64,000 nt of DNA, taken from the NCBI GenBank assembly GCA_900188465.1, contig FZPE01000004.1, positions 280,751 through 344,750 of the forward strand. The letters are read 5' to 3'. Positions 10,658-19,918 of the stretch are shown piece after piece. The stretch's first letter is position 1, and every line of letters starts with the position of its first letter. Source of the DNA: Micrococcales bacterium KH10 (lineage in GTDB: Bacteria; Actinomycetota; Actinomycetes; Actinomycetales; Cellulomonadaceae). The notes under the pieces were generated by a model. The model searched no databases and was not told the origin of the DNA. It saw only the letters and a list, made by a program, of their open reading frames with translations. Position numbers and translations under genes: made by a program.

Positions 10658-11773
10658 ATGAGCATCGATGCCGCTAGCAATTTTTGCACCATCATTCCCG
10701 CTGGAGGGTCTGGCACCAGGCTATGGCCGTTGTCACGTAGCGACCGACCGAAGTTCCTGCTCGACCTGTTCGGAACCGGCCGTTCGCTCTTGCAGAGCAC
10801 AGTGGACCGGATGGCACCCTTCGGGACGGCTGAGAACATCTATATCGTCACGGGCGCTGGGCACGTCGACGCGGTGCGAGAACAATGCCCCGAGGCCGCG
10901 CAGGGGATCTTGGTGGAGCCTTCCCCGCGCGATTCGATGGCCGCAATCGGACTGGCTGCCGCGGTGATCCATCATCGTCACGGCCCCACCGTGGTCGGCT
11001 CGTTCGCGGCGGATCACGTTATTTCTGGATCCGTTGAATTCAACCGCGCGGTAGGCGAAGCCATCGAGGTAGCCAGGCAAGGCTATTTGGTCACTATCGG
11101 TATTCCGGCGACGAGGCCATCAACGGCGTTCGGCTACATCCAAGTCGGTGACCCGTTGGATATCGCCGGCGCCCCCACCGCGCATCACGTCACGGCATTC
11201 CAGGAGAAGCCCGATTCGCTGACCGCCTCGCGCTATCTCGCAACCGGAAAGTACCGATGGAATGCGGGGATGTTCGTTATGGCGACCGATGTACTGCTGG
11301 GGCACCTTGCTGAACTGCGACCACAATTGCATCAAGGGCTGACCACTATTGCGCAAGCCTGGGATACCGATCGCAAGGACGAGGTGCTCGCTGAGATCTG
11401 GCCCACGCTCGACAAGGTTCCCGTCGACGTGGCGATTGCGGAGCCTGTCGCTGCGCAGGGCGGTGCGGCAGTCATCTCCGGGGGCTTCGGCTGGGACGAT
11501 GTCGGCGATTTCAACTCGCTGGCTGCGCTGCTGCCCACCGTTGACGGCTTCGGCAACAAGCAGATCGGCGATGAGAACCAGATTGTGACCAAGAAGGTCG
11601 CCGGCTCGATCATTTCGGCGAACTCGTCTCGAACCATTGCCGTACTGGGGATCGATGACGTTGTGGTGATCGACACGGACGATGCGCTGCTCGTCACCAC
11701 CAGGGCGCGTGCGCAGGAAGTGCGCAATATCGCTGCGAAAGTCGCCGACGAGATTCCAGATCCACCTGTGTGA
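10658..11773 (+). CDS. manC: Mannose-1-phosphate guanylyltransferase
   Basis: A 371-residue nucleotidyltransferase that makes GDP-mannose from mannose-1-phosphate and GTP for mannosylated glycans and lipids. The nucleotide-binding signature PAGGSGTRLWPLSRSDRPKF is near the N-terminus, and the FQEKP motif and the later GGFGWDDVGDF segment fit the family. There is no C-terminal phosphomannose isomerase domain, so it is the single-function form. It is transcribed divergently from sdhC. Confidence 0.9.
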   Translation: MSIDAASNFCTIIPAGGSGTRLWPLSRSDRPKFLLDLFGTGRSLLQSTVDRMAPFGTAENIYIVTGAGHVDAVREQCPEAAQGILVEPSPRDSMAAIGLAAAVIHHRHGPTVVGSFAADHVISGSVEFNRAVGEAIEVARQGYLVTIGIPATRPSTAFGYIQVGDPLDIAGAPTAHHVTAFQEKPDSLTASRYLATGKYRWNAGMFVMATDVLLGHLAELRPQLHQGLTTIAQAWDTDRKDEVLAEIWPTLDKVPVDVAIAEPVAAQGGAAVISGGFGWDDVGDFNSLAALLPTVDGFGNKQIGDENQIVTKKVAGSIISANSSRTIAVLGIDDVVVIDTDDALLVTTRARAQEVRNIAAKVADEIPDPPV

Positions 11774-11800
11774 GGCCCACAGCGACTAGGCTAGTGCGTT

Positions 11801-13084
11801 GTGAACCCTGGTGAAGTTACTGTTGCGACCATCCATGAAATTGCTGATGGGCTCGAAGCTGAGCTCATCGAGTTCCGCCGGGATTTGCACGCGCACCCTG
11901 AACTGGCCCGCACTGAATCGCGAACCACCCGTCGGATCGCGGAGCGTCTGAGTGAGGCCGGGCTGCAACCGCGGCTGCTGCGCGGCACTGGCCTGATCTG
12001 TGACATCGGTGAGATCAAGGCGGGGGCGCGACGAGTCGCCTTGCGAGCCGATCTGGACGCCCTGCCAATTGCGGAGGCCACCGGGCTGCCGTTCGCATCC
12101 CGAAATACCGGAATATCGCACGCCTGCGGCCACGATGTGCACGCCACGGTCGTCCTAGGGGCGGGCCTGGTGTTGGCGCGGCTTGCTGAGCGCGACATGC
12201 TGACGCGTCCCGTTCGGTTGATCTTCCAGCCCGCTGAAGAAGTGATGCCCGGTGGCGCCCTCGATGTGATCGAGCAGGGCGTCCTTGAAGGTGTGGGACG
12301 AGCGTACGCGGTGCATTGCGATCCGCGTTTTGATGTCGGAATCGTGGGTAGTCGCATCGGTGCGATCACCTCGGCTTCGGACCAGGTCACCGTCACGGTT
12401 TCCTCGACCGGTGGCCATACTTCCCGGCCGCACCTGACCGGTGACGTGGTCTATGCCATCGGCGAGATCATCACGCAGGTGCCGGCTATCATCGGACGAC
12501 GACTCGACCCGCGTTCGGGAGTCAATCTGACGTGGGGCATGGTCGAGGCGGGCAACACCGCAAATGCCATACCGACACACGGCATCGTGAAGGGAACCTT
12601 GCGCTGCCTTGACGAGAAGGCCTGGCATGCCGCAGGTGATCTCGTCGACGATGTGGTGCGTCAGGTCGCAGGACCGTTCGGTGTGACCACTGAGGTCTCT
12701 CATGTGCGCGGGGTGCCGCCGGTGGTGAACCAAGAATCGGCCGTGGCTCGCATTGATATGGCTGCCCGGCAAATGCTGGGAGACGATTCAGTGCGTCTCA
12801 CCGAGCAGTCCTTGGGCGGTGAGGACTTCGCGTGGATCCTCAACAGCGTCGGGGGAGCTATGGTGCGCCTGGGGGTGCACACTCCGGGAGGCAAGCGCTA
12901 CGACATTCACCAAAGCGACTTGATCATCGACGAGCGCGCCATCGCCATCGGCGTCAAACTGCTTTCACGCACCGTCACGTTGACCTCGCCAGAAATGTCA
13001 TTGACCCCCGATATGCCGTGGACTCCTCAAGTCCTTGGCACACCGGGGGTCAAGAAGCCCCAGCCGTCAACCGATCACCCGTGA
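11801..13084 (+). CDS. M20 family amidohydrolase
   Basis: A 427-residue metal-dependent amidohydrolase of the M20D group (AmiA/hippurate hydrolase-like), which cleaves N-acyl amino acids or similar amides. The metal ligands are visible in ACGHDVHATVV (about residue 107) and EEVMPGGA, with the second histidine in GHTSRPHLTG of the dimerisation domain and the late GGEDFAW motif. The GTG at 11801 is the start. The C-terminal 30 residues are proline-rich. It ends three bases before the convergent cysN stop, with no room for a terminator. The substrate is unknown. Confidence 0.82.
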   Translation: MNPGEVTVATIHEIADGLEAELIEFRRDLHAHPELARTESRTTRRIAERLSEAGLQPRLLRGTGLICDIGEIKAGARRVALRADLDALPIAEATGLPFASRNTGISHACGHDVHATVVLGAGLVLARLAERDMLTRPVRLIFQPAEEVMPGGALDVIEQGVLEGVGRAYAVHCDPRFDVGIVGSRIGAITSASDQVTVTVSSTGGHTSRPHLTGDVVYAIGEIITQVPAIIGRRLDPRSGVNLTWGMVEAGNTANAIPTHGIVKGTLRCLDEKAWHAAGDLVDDVVRQVAGPFGVTTEVSHVRGVPPVVNQESAVARIDMAARQMLGDDSVRLTEQSLGGEDFAWILNSVGGAMVRLGVHTPGGKRYDIHQSDLIIDERAIAIGVKLLSRTVTLTSPEMSLTPDMPWTPQVLGTPGVKKPQPSTDHP

Positions 13085-13087
13085 GGA

Positions 13088-14341
13088 TTACCGGCGCAGT
13101 ACCATCCCTGCTGCGACAGTGCGGTTCGTCTGCTCGTCCACCAGGATGAACGAACCGGTTTCACGGTTCTCGGTGTACGGATCGACGAATAATGGAGCGG
13201 TCACCCGCAGTGCGACTCGTCCGATCTCGTTCAACGACAGCTCAGTCGCCTCGGTGTCACGGTGCAGCGTGTTCACGTCCACCTGGTATTCGACATCGCG
13301 CACCAGTGCCCGTGCCCACCGCGTGGTGTGCTTGATCGCGTACTTCTTGCGCTGAGTCAGCGGCATGGTCTCATCCATCCAGCAGATCAGCGCTTCGATG
13401 TCCTGCGACTGTTGCGGGATGTTTTTGGGCCGCACCAGCATGTCGCCACGCGAGATATCGATGTCCTCGGCCAGACGCACCGTGACGGACATGGGAGGGA
13501 ACGCCTCCTCCAATGGACCATTGGGCCCGTCGATGGCAGTGACGGTGGTCTCCAGGCCGCTGGGAAGAACTCGTATCGGATCCCCGACCTTGAGGATTCC
13601 GCTGGCGAGCATACCCGCGTAACCACGGTAGTCCGGGTGGGACGCGGTCTGCGGCCGCACCACGTACTGCACCGGGAAACGGACGTCGACGAGGTTGCGG
13701 TCCGAAGCGACGTGAACGTTCTCCAGGAACGACAGGAGAGTCGTACCGGAGTACCAGTCCATGTTCTCCGAACGCTCCACGACGTTGTCTCCCAGCAGAG
13801 CAGACAACGGGATGAAACTGAGGTCCTGAATAGTCAACTTGGCGGCGAACTGGCGGAAGTCCTCCTGGATCTCCCGGAACCTGTCCTCCGACCAGTCGAC
13901 GAGGTCCATCTTGTTGACGCACACCACGATGTGGGAGACCCCCAGCAGCGTGGCCAAGAAGGCGTGGCGGCGCGACTGTTCGGTGACGCCGTTGCGCGCG
14001 TCAACCAGGATCAGTGCGACGTTTGCCGTGGAGGCACCCGTGACCATGTTGCGGGTGTACTGCACATGGCCGGGGGTGTCGGCGATGATGAATTTGCGTC
14101 GCGGTGTCGCGAAGTAGCGGTAGGCGACATCGATAGTGATGCCCTGCTCGCGCTCGGCCCGCAGGCCGTCGGTGAGTAGCGACAAGTCAACGTAGTCGTT
14201 TCCGCGTCGCTTGGAGATCCGCTCGACATCGTCGAGCTGGTCCGAGAACAAACCCTTTGAGTCGTACAGGAGTCGTCCGATCAGGGTGCTTTTGCCGTCA
14301 TCGACAGAACCGGCGGTTGCAAACCTAAGGAGGTCAGCCAT
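13088..14341 (-). CDS. cysN: Sulfate adenylyltransferase GTPase subunit
   Basis: The large, GTP-hydrolysing subunit of ATP sulfurylase, which with CysD activates sulfate to APS. It is an EF-Tu-like GTPase: P-loop GSVDDGKSTLIGRLL, switch II DTPGHVQYTRNMVTGAST and base-specificity NKMDLVDW, followed by beta-barrel domains. At 417 residues it lacks the C-terminal APS kinase found in fused CysNC proteins, consistent with a separate cysC at 16282. It lies three bases downstream of cysD and ends three bases from the convergent amidohydrolase. Confidence 0.95.
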   Translation of the reverse strand: MADLLRFATAGSVDDGKSTLIGRLLYDSKGLFSDQLDDVERISKRRGNDYVDLSLLTDGLRAEREQGITIDVAYRYFATPRRKFIIADTPGHVQYTRNMVTGASTANVALILVDARNGVTEQSRRHAFLATLLGVSHIVVCVNKMDLVDWSEDRFREIQEDFRQFAAKLTIQDLSFIPLSALLGDNVVERSENMDWYSGTTLLSFLENVHVASDRNLVDVRFPVQYVVRPQTASHPDYRGYAGMLASGILKVGDPIRVLPSGLETTVTAIDGPNGPLEEAFPPMSVTVRLAEDIDISRGDMLVRPKNIPQQSQDIEALICWMDETMPLTQRKKYAIKHTTRWARALVRDVEYQVDVNTLHRDTEATELSLNEIGRVALRVTAPLFVDPYTENRETGSFILVDEQTNRTVAAGMVLRR

Positions 14342-14344
14342 TGT

Positions 14345-15247
14345 TTAAAAGTATCCTTCCCGCTTACGGTCTTCCATCGCGGTCTCAGAGACTTTGTCGT
14401 CGCCACGTGTGGCGCCGCGTTCCGTGAGCCGGACGGTTTCGATTTCAGCAACGACCTTCGCGATGGTGTCCGCATCGGATTCGACGGCGGCCGTCAGGTT
14501 GGCGTCACCCATGGTGCGGTAGCGCACGCGGCGGACTTCGGAGGTCTCGCCCTCTTTGAGTTGGATGAACTCGTTGACCGCGAAGAGCATGCCGCCCCGG
14601 TCGACAACCTCGCGCTCATGCGCCAGGTACATCTGTGGGATCGGGATGTTCTGGGCTTCGATGTAGTGCCAGATGTCCAACTCGGTCCAGTTGGACAGCG
14701 GGAAGACGCGAATGTGCTCCCCAGGGGCCACCCGACCGTTGTACAGGTTCCACAGCTCGGGGCGCTGATTCTTCGGGTCCCACTGACCGAAGTCGTCACG
14801 GAACGAGAAGACGCGCTCCTTAGCCCGAGCTTTCTCCTCGTCGCGGCGAGCGCCACCGAAGAGAGCGTCAAAGCCGTGCTCTTCTGTCGCCTCCAGCAGC
14901 ACCGGCGTCTGGATCCGGTTACGTGAACCGTTGGACTCCTCACGGACCAGACCGCGCTCGATGGCGTCCGGTACGGATGCGACGATCAACTCGACACCGA
15001 GGTCCTGCACGAGCTTGTCGCGGAATGCCAGAACATCGGGGAAGTTCAGTCCGGTGTCGATGTGCATCACTGGGAACGGAACCCGCGCTGGAGCGAAGGC
15101 CTTCACAGCGAGCCAGAGCATCACAATCGAGTCTTTACCGCCTGAGAACAACAAACAGGGTCGCTGCATCTCCGCAGCAACCTCACGAATGATGTGGATG
15201 CTTTCAGACTCGAGGGTGCGCCACTGGTCGAGAACCCTGGTGGTCAC
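14345..15247 (-). CDS. cysD: Sulfate adenylyltransferase small subunit
   Basis: The 300-residue adenylyl-transfer subunit of ATP sulfurylase, in the PP-loop superfamily. The pyrophosphate-binding loop is LLFSGGKDSIVMLWL near the N-terminus, and downstream segments such as FDALFGGARRDEEKARAKER and PLSNWTELDIWHYIE are characteristic of CysD. Its first bases overlap the end of cysQ by four bases, and cysN follows three bases after its stop, giving a tight cysQ-cysD-cysN operon. Confidence 0.96.
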   Translation of the reverse strand: MTTRVLDQWRTLESESIHIIREVAAEMQRPCLLFSGGKDSIVMLWLAVKAFAPARVPFPVMHIDTGLNFPDVLAFRDKLVQDLGVELIVASVPDAIERGLVREESNGSRNRIQTPVLLEATEEHGFDALFGGARRDEEKARAKERVFSFRDDFGQWDPKNQRPELWNLYNGRVAPGEHIRVFPLSNWTELDIWHYIEAQNIPIPQMYLAHEREVVDRGGMLFAVNEFIQLKEGETSEVRRVRYRTMGDANLTAAVESDADTIAKVVAEIETVRLTERGATRGDDKVSETAMEDRKREGYF

Positions 15248-16035
15248 GAATCTTGTCCTTCCAGTGATAGTGCATGGGCCACTGCTGACTGTACCGAATC
15301 AACGACGTCCTCGTCACACACGATGAGGTCAGGCACAGACAAATCTCGCCTGTTGTACACGATCGGTGTCCCGTCGATCCGGGATGTGAACATTCCGGCG
15401 TGTCGGGCGACGGCTACCGGTGCCGCTGAATCCCACTGGTACTGACCGCCAGCGTGTACATAGGCGTCAACGGTGCCATTGACGACGCTGATTGCCTTGA
15501 CCCCAGCCGAACCCATGGCAACAGGCTCAGCATCGAGGGCTTCCAGAACAGCCTTGACGAAACTAGACGGGTGCGAGCGGCTGACCGCGACGCGCAGTTT
15601 CTCACCGGGCTTGGAGCGCGGGGCGATCTGTTGACCGGTGTGCAAAGTAAGACCACGTGCCGGAAGGGCGACGGCGCCCGCCGTCAGCCCATCCTGCTTG
15701 GTCCACAGAGCAACGTGAACCGCCCAGTCATCACGCCAAACCCCGGCGTCATCGCGCTCGGAGTACTCTTTGGTGCCATCGAGCGGGTCGATGATCCACA
15801 CCCGGTCAGCATCGAGCCGCGCCAGGTCATCGCGCGCTTCTTCCGACAGTACGGCGTCGCCTGGCGCGAGTTCAGCGAGCAGTTCCGCGAGTCGCCGCTG
15901 AGCCGCAGCGTCTGCCTGGGTCTTGAGTTCACGAGGTTCATACGGCGCTTCGCCGATCTCTTCGCGAAGTGATAGCAGTACTTCTCCAGCGCTATCAGCG
16001 AGTCGGGCAGCAAGTTCGTGATCAGTTATGGTCAC
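15244..16035 (-). CDS. cysQ: 3'(2'),5'-bisphosphate nucleotidase CysQ
   Basis: A 263-residue member of the lithium-sensitive inositol monophosphatase superfamily. CysQ dephosphorylates PAP and PAPS, limiting the toxic by-product of sulfate assimilation. The metal-binding motif is IDPLDGTKEYSERDD, preceded by the SEEARDD acidic motif, and the C-terminal signature is QWDSAAPVAVARHAG. It is the first gene of the minus-strand sulfate operon and overlaps cysD by four bases. The divergent cysC starts 246 bases away. Confidence 0.93.
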   Translation of the reverse strand: MTITDHELAARLADSAGEVLLSLREEIGEAPYEPRELKTQADAAAQRRLAELLAELAPGDAVLSEEARDDLARLDADRVWIIDPLDGTKEYSERDDAGVWRDDWAVHVALWTKQDGLTAGAVALPARGLTLHTGQQIAPRSKPGEKLRVAVSRSHPSSFVKAVLEALDAEPVAMGSAGVKAISVVNGTVDAYVHAGGQYQWDSAAPVAVARHAGMFTSRIDGTPIVYNRRDLSVPDLIVCDEDVVDSVQSAVAHALSLEGQDS

Positions 16036-16086
16036 ACCATCTCCAGTGCAGTTTTACGGAATTTGTGTCGTCGTACTAGGTGATAA

Positions 16087-16104
16087 GCAGCAGGTTCCTG
16101 CTGC
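16087..16104. promoter_or_regulatory. Palindrome in the cysQ-cysC divergent region
   Basis: Two eight-base arms, GCAGCAGG and CCTGCTGC, flank a two-base spacer. A second short palindrome (CCCACT-TC-AGTGGG) lies at 16171-16184. Both fall in the 246-base region between the divergent cysQ and cysC starts, where a regulator of sulfate activation would be expected to bind. The binding factor is unknown; the nearby Rrf2 protein is one candidate. Confidence 0.35.
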
Positions 16105-16281
16105 GTCACGACATCATCTTGACTCTAGTCGTTATGTATCCCAGTAGGCTGAGAACTGGACTAGCGCAGTCCCACTTCAGTGGGTGATCATGGCTGACGA
16201 ATACCCTACCCGTCGGTTACAGATTCGGCCAATGACGCATGTCACGCTCTGAGACGGCTGGGTGATGATTGAAGGAGACAG

Positions 16282-17562
16282 ATGTCTGAGTTAGCGCAGA
16301 TCGTGCTTGACGGTTCCGGAGTGGACATGGTCGAAGCGATGCTGTCCGGGTTCGTGTCGCCACAGGACGTGGTGGTCCGCGGTCTGGATTTGCCGACAGC
16401 GTCTGGGGGCAGCGCCGCTGTGGCGGCCGCAGTGCGATTCCTCGATGCGGAGAACACTCCGATCGGAGAGGTTGAACTCGTCCGCGCTGCAGAACTGCAG
16501 GATGCGCCTTGGTCGATACAGTCGGTTGCCCCGGTTAAACCGCTTGCCAGGCAACACGGCGTGCTTGCCGATGTGCGTTACCGCGTTCCATCGACTACGG
16601 TTGCCGGTTACTTCGCTCAGGGCCGTGAGACGGTGCTGGTCGCAGGCTTGCCTGCCTTCGCGGATCTGGACCAGGTATGGCAGAGCCTAGGGGACGCGGC
16701 TCAGGCACCGGTGTGGTGTGTACTGTCATCCAGGGCGCGTGGTGGCTTGGATCCCGCTGCTGGCATTGCGCGAGCCATCGCAGAGACGATCGATAGGGGC
16801 GAACTGCGCGGGGATCTGGTCGTGATCCCTGATGTATCCGTAGCTGCCGATCCTGCGTACCCACGTTTTGAGTTTGTCGATTCGGACTTGAACGTCGCCA
16901 GTTTGCTGACGCGCCTAGGCGCGTCAAACGCGATCATATTGGACAGCACCTTGGACGAGCGGCTCAGCCGTGTTGCACCACGGCCTGTTTTGGACGAGTA
17001 CCAGCGGTCGGCTCGTAGAACTGCGAGCAAGGGAGCGGTCGTCCTTTTCTCGGGCCTGTCCGGGTCCGGGAAGTCGACTGTCGCCAAGGCCTTCGCAGCC
17101 CGGGTCGAGGCCGAGGGCGTGATGAGGACCGTGTTGGTTGACGGCGATGAAGCCAGGCAGATGCTGTCTGCCGGTCTGGGCTTCGACCGTGCGTCACGAG
17201 ACCTCAATGTGGAGCGGCTCGGTTACGTGGCATCGATGGCGTCGAGTGTTGGCGCGCTCGCAGTGCTGGCGCCGATTGCGCCGTTTGCTGAGGCTCGGGG
17301 ACGAGTGCGCCAGCGGGCTGAGGCAGTCGGGGAGTTCATCCTGATACATATCTCCACCCCGCTCGAGATCTGCGAGGCACGCGATCGCAAGGGTTTGTAC
17401 GCAAAAGCCCGGGCAGGGGAGATCCCGGACTTCACCGGTATCTCGTCACCGTACGAGGAGCCCACCGATGCAGATCTCGCAATCGACACAGGTGCTGTTT
17501 CAGTGGACGAGGCAGTGGATCAAGTGTGGGAGCTAGCCGCTGCACGACTGGGGTGGGCGTAG
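16282..17562 (+). CDS. cysC: Adenylyl-sulfate kinase with extra N-terminal domain
   Basis: The C-terminal part (about residue 250 to the end) is APS kinase, which phosphorylates APS to PAPS. It has the P-loop GLSGSGKST, the VLVDGDEARQML segment, the DLNVERLGYVASM helix and the IHISTPLEICEARDRKGLYAKARAGEI-type lid region. The first 250 residues are a separate domain that looks like a degenerate ATP-sulfurylase/PUA-like module; no intact HxxH adenylyl-transfer motif is visible. Total length is 426 residues, roughly twice that of plain CysC. AAGGAGA precedes the ATG. The gene is divergent from cysQ and followed by an Rrf2 regulator. Kinase assignment is firm; the N-terminal role is unknown. Confidence 0.88.
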   Translation: MSELAQIVLDGSGVDMVEAMLSGFVSPQDVVVRGLDLPTASGGSAAVAAAVRFLDAENTPIGEVELVRAAELQDAPWSIQSVAPVKPLARQHGVLADVRYRVPSTTVAGYFAQGRETVLVAGLPAFADLDQVWQSLGDAAQAPVWCVLSSRARGGLDPAAGIARAIAETIDRGELRGDLVVIPDVSVAADPAYPRFEFVDSDLNVASLLTRLGASNAIILDSTLDERLSRVAPRPVLDEYQRSARRTASKGAVVLFSGLSGSGKSTVAKAFAARVEAEGVMRTVLVDGDEARQMLSAGLGFDRASRDLNVERLGYVASMASSVGALAVLAPIAPFAEARGRVRQRAEAVGEFILIHISTPLEICEARDRKGLYAKARAGEIPDFTGISSPYEEPTDADLAIDTGAVSVDEAVDQVWELAAARLGWA

Positions 17563-17669
17563 TCTCGCCGATATCGGTTCGATAGACTGCACCAGGACCG
17601 CGAGATGTTTGCGAGGCGTGGCTAACGACAATCGAGTCACCACGCACCAACGTGAGTTTTGGAGGAAAG

Positions 17670-18128
17670 ATGCAGATCACTGCCCGTGTGGACTATGGAG
17701 TTCGCGCGCTGGTGGCGTTGGCTGCCATGGAAGGAGCTGCAGCGACCGGCCCCAAACTCGCCGAAGATCAGGACATCCCAGTGAAGTTCCTCGAGAGCAT
17801 CCTGCGCGATCTCAAGCGCGACGGGCTCGTGGTCGCGTACCGAGGACGATTCGGCGGCTACCAATTAGGACGGGATGCGGACGACATCTACATCGCCGAC
17901 GTAGTGCGCGCGGTCGATGGACCGTTGGCGGCAGTGCGCGGGTTGCCGCCGGAGAACGTCAAATATCAGGGATCAGCCGAGGTCTTGACATCTGTCTGGG
18001 TAGCAGTGCGCGCATCACTGCGTTCGGTGCTCGAGGAAGTCAGCATCGCCGATATCGTCGCGAAGCGGCTTCCTGAGGATGTCACCGGCTTGCTACGTGA
18101 CGATGACGCGTGGAAACGACGCAAGTGA
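17670..18128 (+). CDS. Rrf2 family transcriptional regulator
   Basis: A 152-residue winged-helix regulator. The N-terminus MQITARVDYGVRALVALA and the wing RGRFGGYQLGRD are typical of Rrf2. The start at 17670 is fixed by GGAGG at 17661-17665. It contains no cysteine, so it cannot hold an Fe-S cluster in the IscR manner. Its position beside the sulfate-activation genes makes a CymR-like role in sulfur control plausible, though this is inferred from context alone. Its stop overlaps the GTG of the next gene. Confidence 0.88.
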   Translation: MQITARVDYGVRALVALAAMEGAAATGPKLAEDQDIPVKFLESILRDLKRDGLVVAYRGRFGGYQLGRDADDIYIADVVRAVDGPLAAVRGLPPENVKYQGSAEVLTSVWVAVRASLRSVLEEVSIADIVAKRLPEDVTGLLRDDDAWKRRK

Positions 18129-19093
18129 GTGCGTCGTCGGTCGACCAACAACCAGGCAACGGGCGCGAACCCGCACAGTTGACGGCATTGCTGTACGCGA
18201 TGCGTGTGTGGCGCACCAAAGTCCGCCACATCGCTGATCCGGTTGAACCAACCGGTCAATTGACCGCCGCCGGACGAGCGGAACGGGCGGGCCTGGACCA
18301 GTCGCAGCGTGATCAGGTGGTGCGGCAGGTAGCGGGGTTGGACTCGTCCTGGCGTGAGACTGTGTTGAATCCGCTGCGGGCAGCTGACGATGGCACCTTG
18401 CAGTGGTGCGGTTTTCATGTGCGCCAACCAGACCAGACGGCGTGCGTGCCGACCGTATTGGCTGTGCAATCCGCGCGCGGAAACATCGCGCTGGCACTGT
18501 GGCTGGTCAGCGGGATCGACACGATTGGAATTGAAACGCAACTGCGTAAAGTTGTACGAGATTCCCTGCCTGCATCGAGTTCGAATCACGATGAGCCGCA
18601 GGGCGGCGAGGCGGGGAGCCATCAAGCTCAGATCGCGGCCCGGTTCGGTGCGCTGGTTCGTTATTTCCAGTTTCGTGCCACTCATCGAGGACGAGTTCGC
18701 CTCTGGCCCAGTGCGTGGGGTACGCCACCATGGGGTGCGGCACGAGTCGCGCGATACGGCCAGTACCGGTTCACTTCCCGTTTGGTCAATGATTTAGCCG
18801 CTGACAGCGTCAAACACGTCGTGGGTGCTGCCGTCATAGCCGCGGATCGCGGTGTGCCGAGCGTGCTGTACGTCGGCGGGGACAGTTCTACGAAGTATCG
18901 TGATGCGGTTCCTCGTCACGCAATACTGCTACATAGTTCTGACGGCGCGGGTCTAGCGGTGTTTGAACCATCTGCCGGGCGAATCATCCCGGTCGCGCCG
19001 GAAGAATTGGCGCGCAGCGGTGGCCCTCGTCAGGCGTACGCAGGTTGGTCCCACATCGGATGGGCCGTGGTTCCGGTGCAACCCGACGTCTAA
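18125..19093 (+). CDS. Conserved hypothetical protein, putative papain-like (C39-like) fold
   Basis: A 322-residue protein with no named family that I recognise. The pattern Q104-T-A-C107 (DQTACVPTVL), then PRHAILL with H265, then VFEPSAG with E281 resembles the Gln/Cys/His/acid layout of C39-like papain-fold peptidases. Peptidase activity is only inferred, since spacing between C107 and H265 is long. No signal peptide is visible, so it should be cytoplasmic. The start GTG at 18125 overlaps the rrf2 stop in a GTGA arrangement, suggesting translational coupling; an in-frame ATG at 18110 is an alternative. Confidence 0.6.
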   Translation: MSASSVDQQPGNGREPAQLTALLYAMRVWRTKVRHIADPVEPTGQLTAAGRAERAGLDQSQRDQVVRQVAGLDSSWRETVLNPLRAADDGTLQWCGFHVRQPDQTACVPTVLAVQSARGNIALALWLVSGIDTIGIETQLRKVVRDSLPASSSNHDEPQGGEAGSHQAQIAARFGALVRYFQFRATHRGRVRLWPSAWGTPPWGAARVARYGQYRFTSRLVNDLAADSVKHVVGAAVIAADRGVPSVLYVGGDSSTKYRDAVPRHAILLHSSDGAGLAVFEPSAGRIIPVAPEELARSGGPRQAYAGWSHIGWAVVPVQPDV

Positions 19094-19160
19094 AAACGGG
19101 CCTTTAACGAGTCACGATTGATCGATTTCAGTTAGCGTGTATGCATGCGAAGGAGAATCG

Positions 19161-19847
19161 ATGCCATCCGGTTATGAAGAACTTATTGCAATCGTTGATC
19201 ACACAGAACTTCTCCCGCAGGCGACATCGCGGGATGCTCAAGTGGCATTCGATGTCGCAGCCACGTTGGGAACGTACGGCTGCTGTGTCGCGCCGAATCG
19301 ACTGGCTCGGCTAGAGCGCGGAACCTCGCCGGTCAAGTTGGTCGCTGTTTGCGGGTTCCCCTCTGGAGCGCACTCGGCACAGACCAAGGCGACGGAGGCG
19401 GTTGCCAGTGTTCGCGATGGCGCAGACGAGATCGATCTGGTGATGAATCTTGGTGCCGCCAAGGCCGGTGAATGGGGGCGAGTCACCGACGGCATTGAAA
19501 TCGTGCGCCTTGCGATCGATGAGGCGGTGGCCGAACTAGGGCGCGACCCGGTCGTGCTGAAGGTGATTGTCGAATCGGCGATCTTGTCCGATGACGAGGT
19601 GGTTCGAGCCTGTTACGCCGCAGCTGAAGCTGGTGCTGACTATGTGAAGACTTCGACTGGTTTTCACGGTGCAGGGGGAGCAACGCCGCATGCTGTCGAG
19701 TTGATGGCACGTACGGTTGCGGGTGAGATGGGCCTCAAAGCCTCGGGTGGAATCCGCACGCTTGACGACGTGCGGCGCATGGTCGATGCGGGAGCCACCC
19801 GGCTGGGTCTTTCGCGAACGAGCGAGATTTTCCGCGAAGCACTATAA
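19161..19847 (+). CDS. deoC: Deoxyribose-phosphate aldolase
   Basis: A 228-residue class I aldolase cleaving deoxyribose-5-phosphate to glyceraldehyde-3-phosphate and acetaldehyde in nucleoside salvage. The Schiff-base lysine lies in DYVKTSTGFHGAGGAT, and a second conserved lysine is in MGLKASGGIRT. The start at 19161 is supported by AAGGAG eight bases upstream; an upstream in-frame ATG at 19137 lacks this. No other deo gene is adjacent. Confidence 0.93.
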   Translation: MPSGYEELIAIVDHTELLPQATSRDAQVAFDVAATLGTYGCCVAPNRLARLERGTSPVKLVAVCGFPSGAHSAQTKATEAVASVRDGADEIDLVMNLGAAKAGEWGRVTDGIEIVRLAIDEAVAELGRDPVVLKVIVESAILSDDEVVRACYAAAEAGADYVKTSTGFHGAGGATPHAVELMARTVAGEMGLKASGGIRTLDDVRRMVDAGATRLGLSRTSEIFREAL

Positions 19848-19918
19848 CCTTCTCGAATGGCATGGTATTGCGCCTGTAACTCGGCACGTTAATTACGATG
19901 CTGGTCTAGTCTTCAACT

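Noticed and set aside
13262..14179. Plus-strand open frame of 305 codons.
   Set aside because: It is antisense to cysN and is rich in His/Arg/Asp, as expected of a shadow frame.
19118..19146. Possible deoC promoter (TTGATC then TATGCA).
   Set aside because: The -10 is weak and it would place the transcript start only a few bases before the ribosome-binding site.
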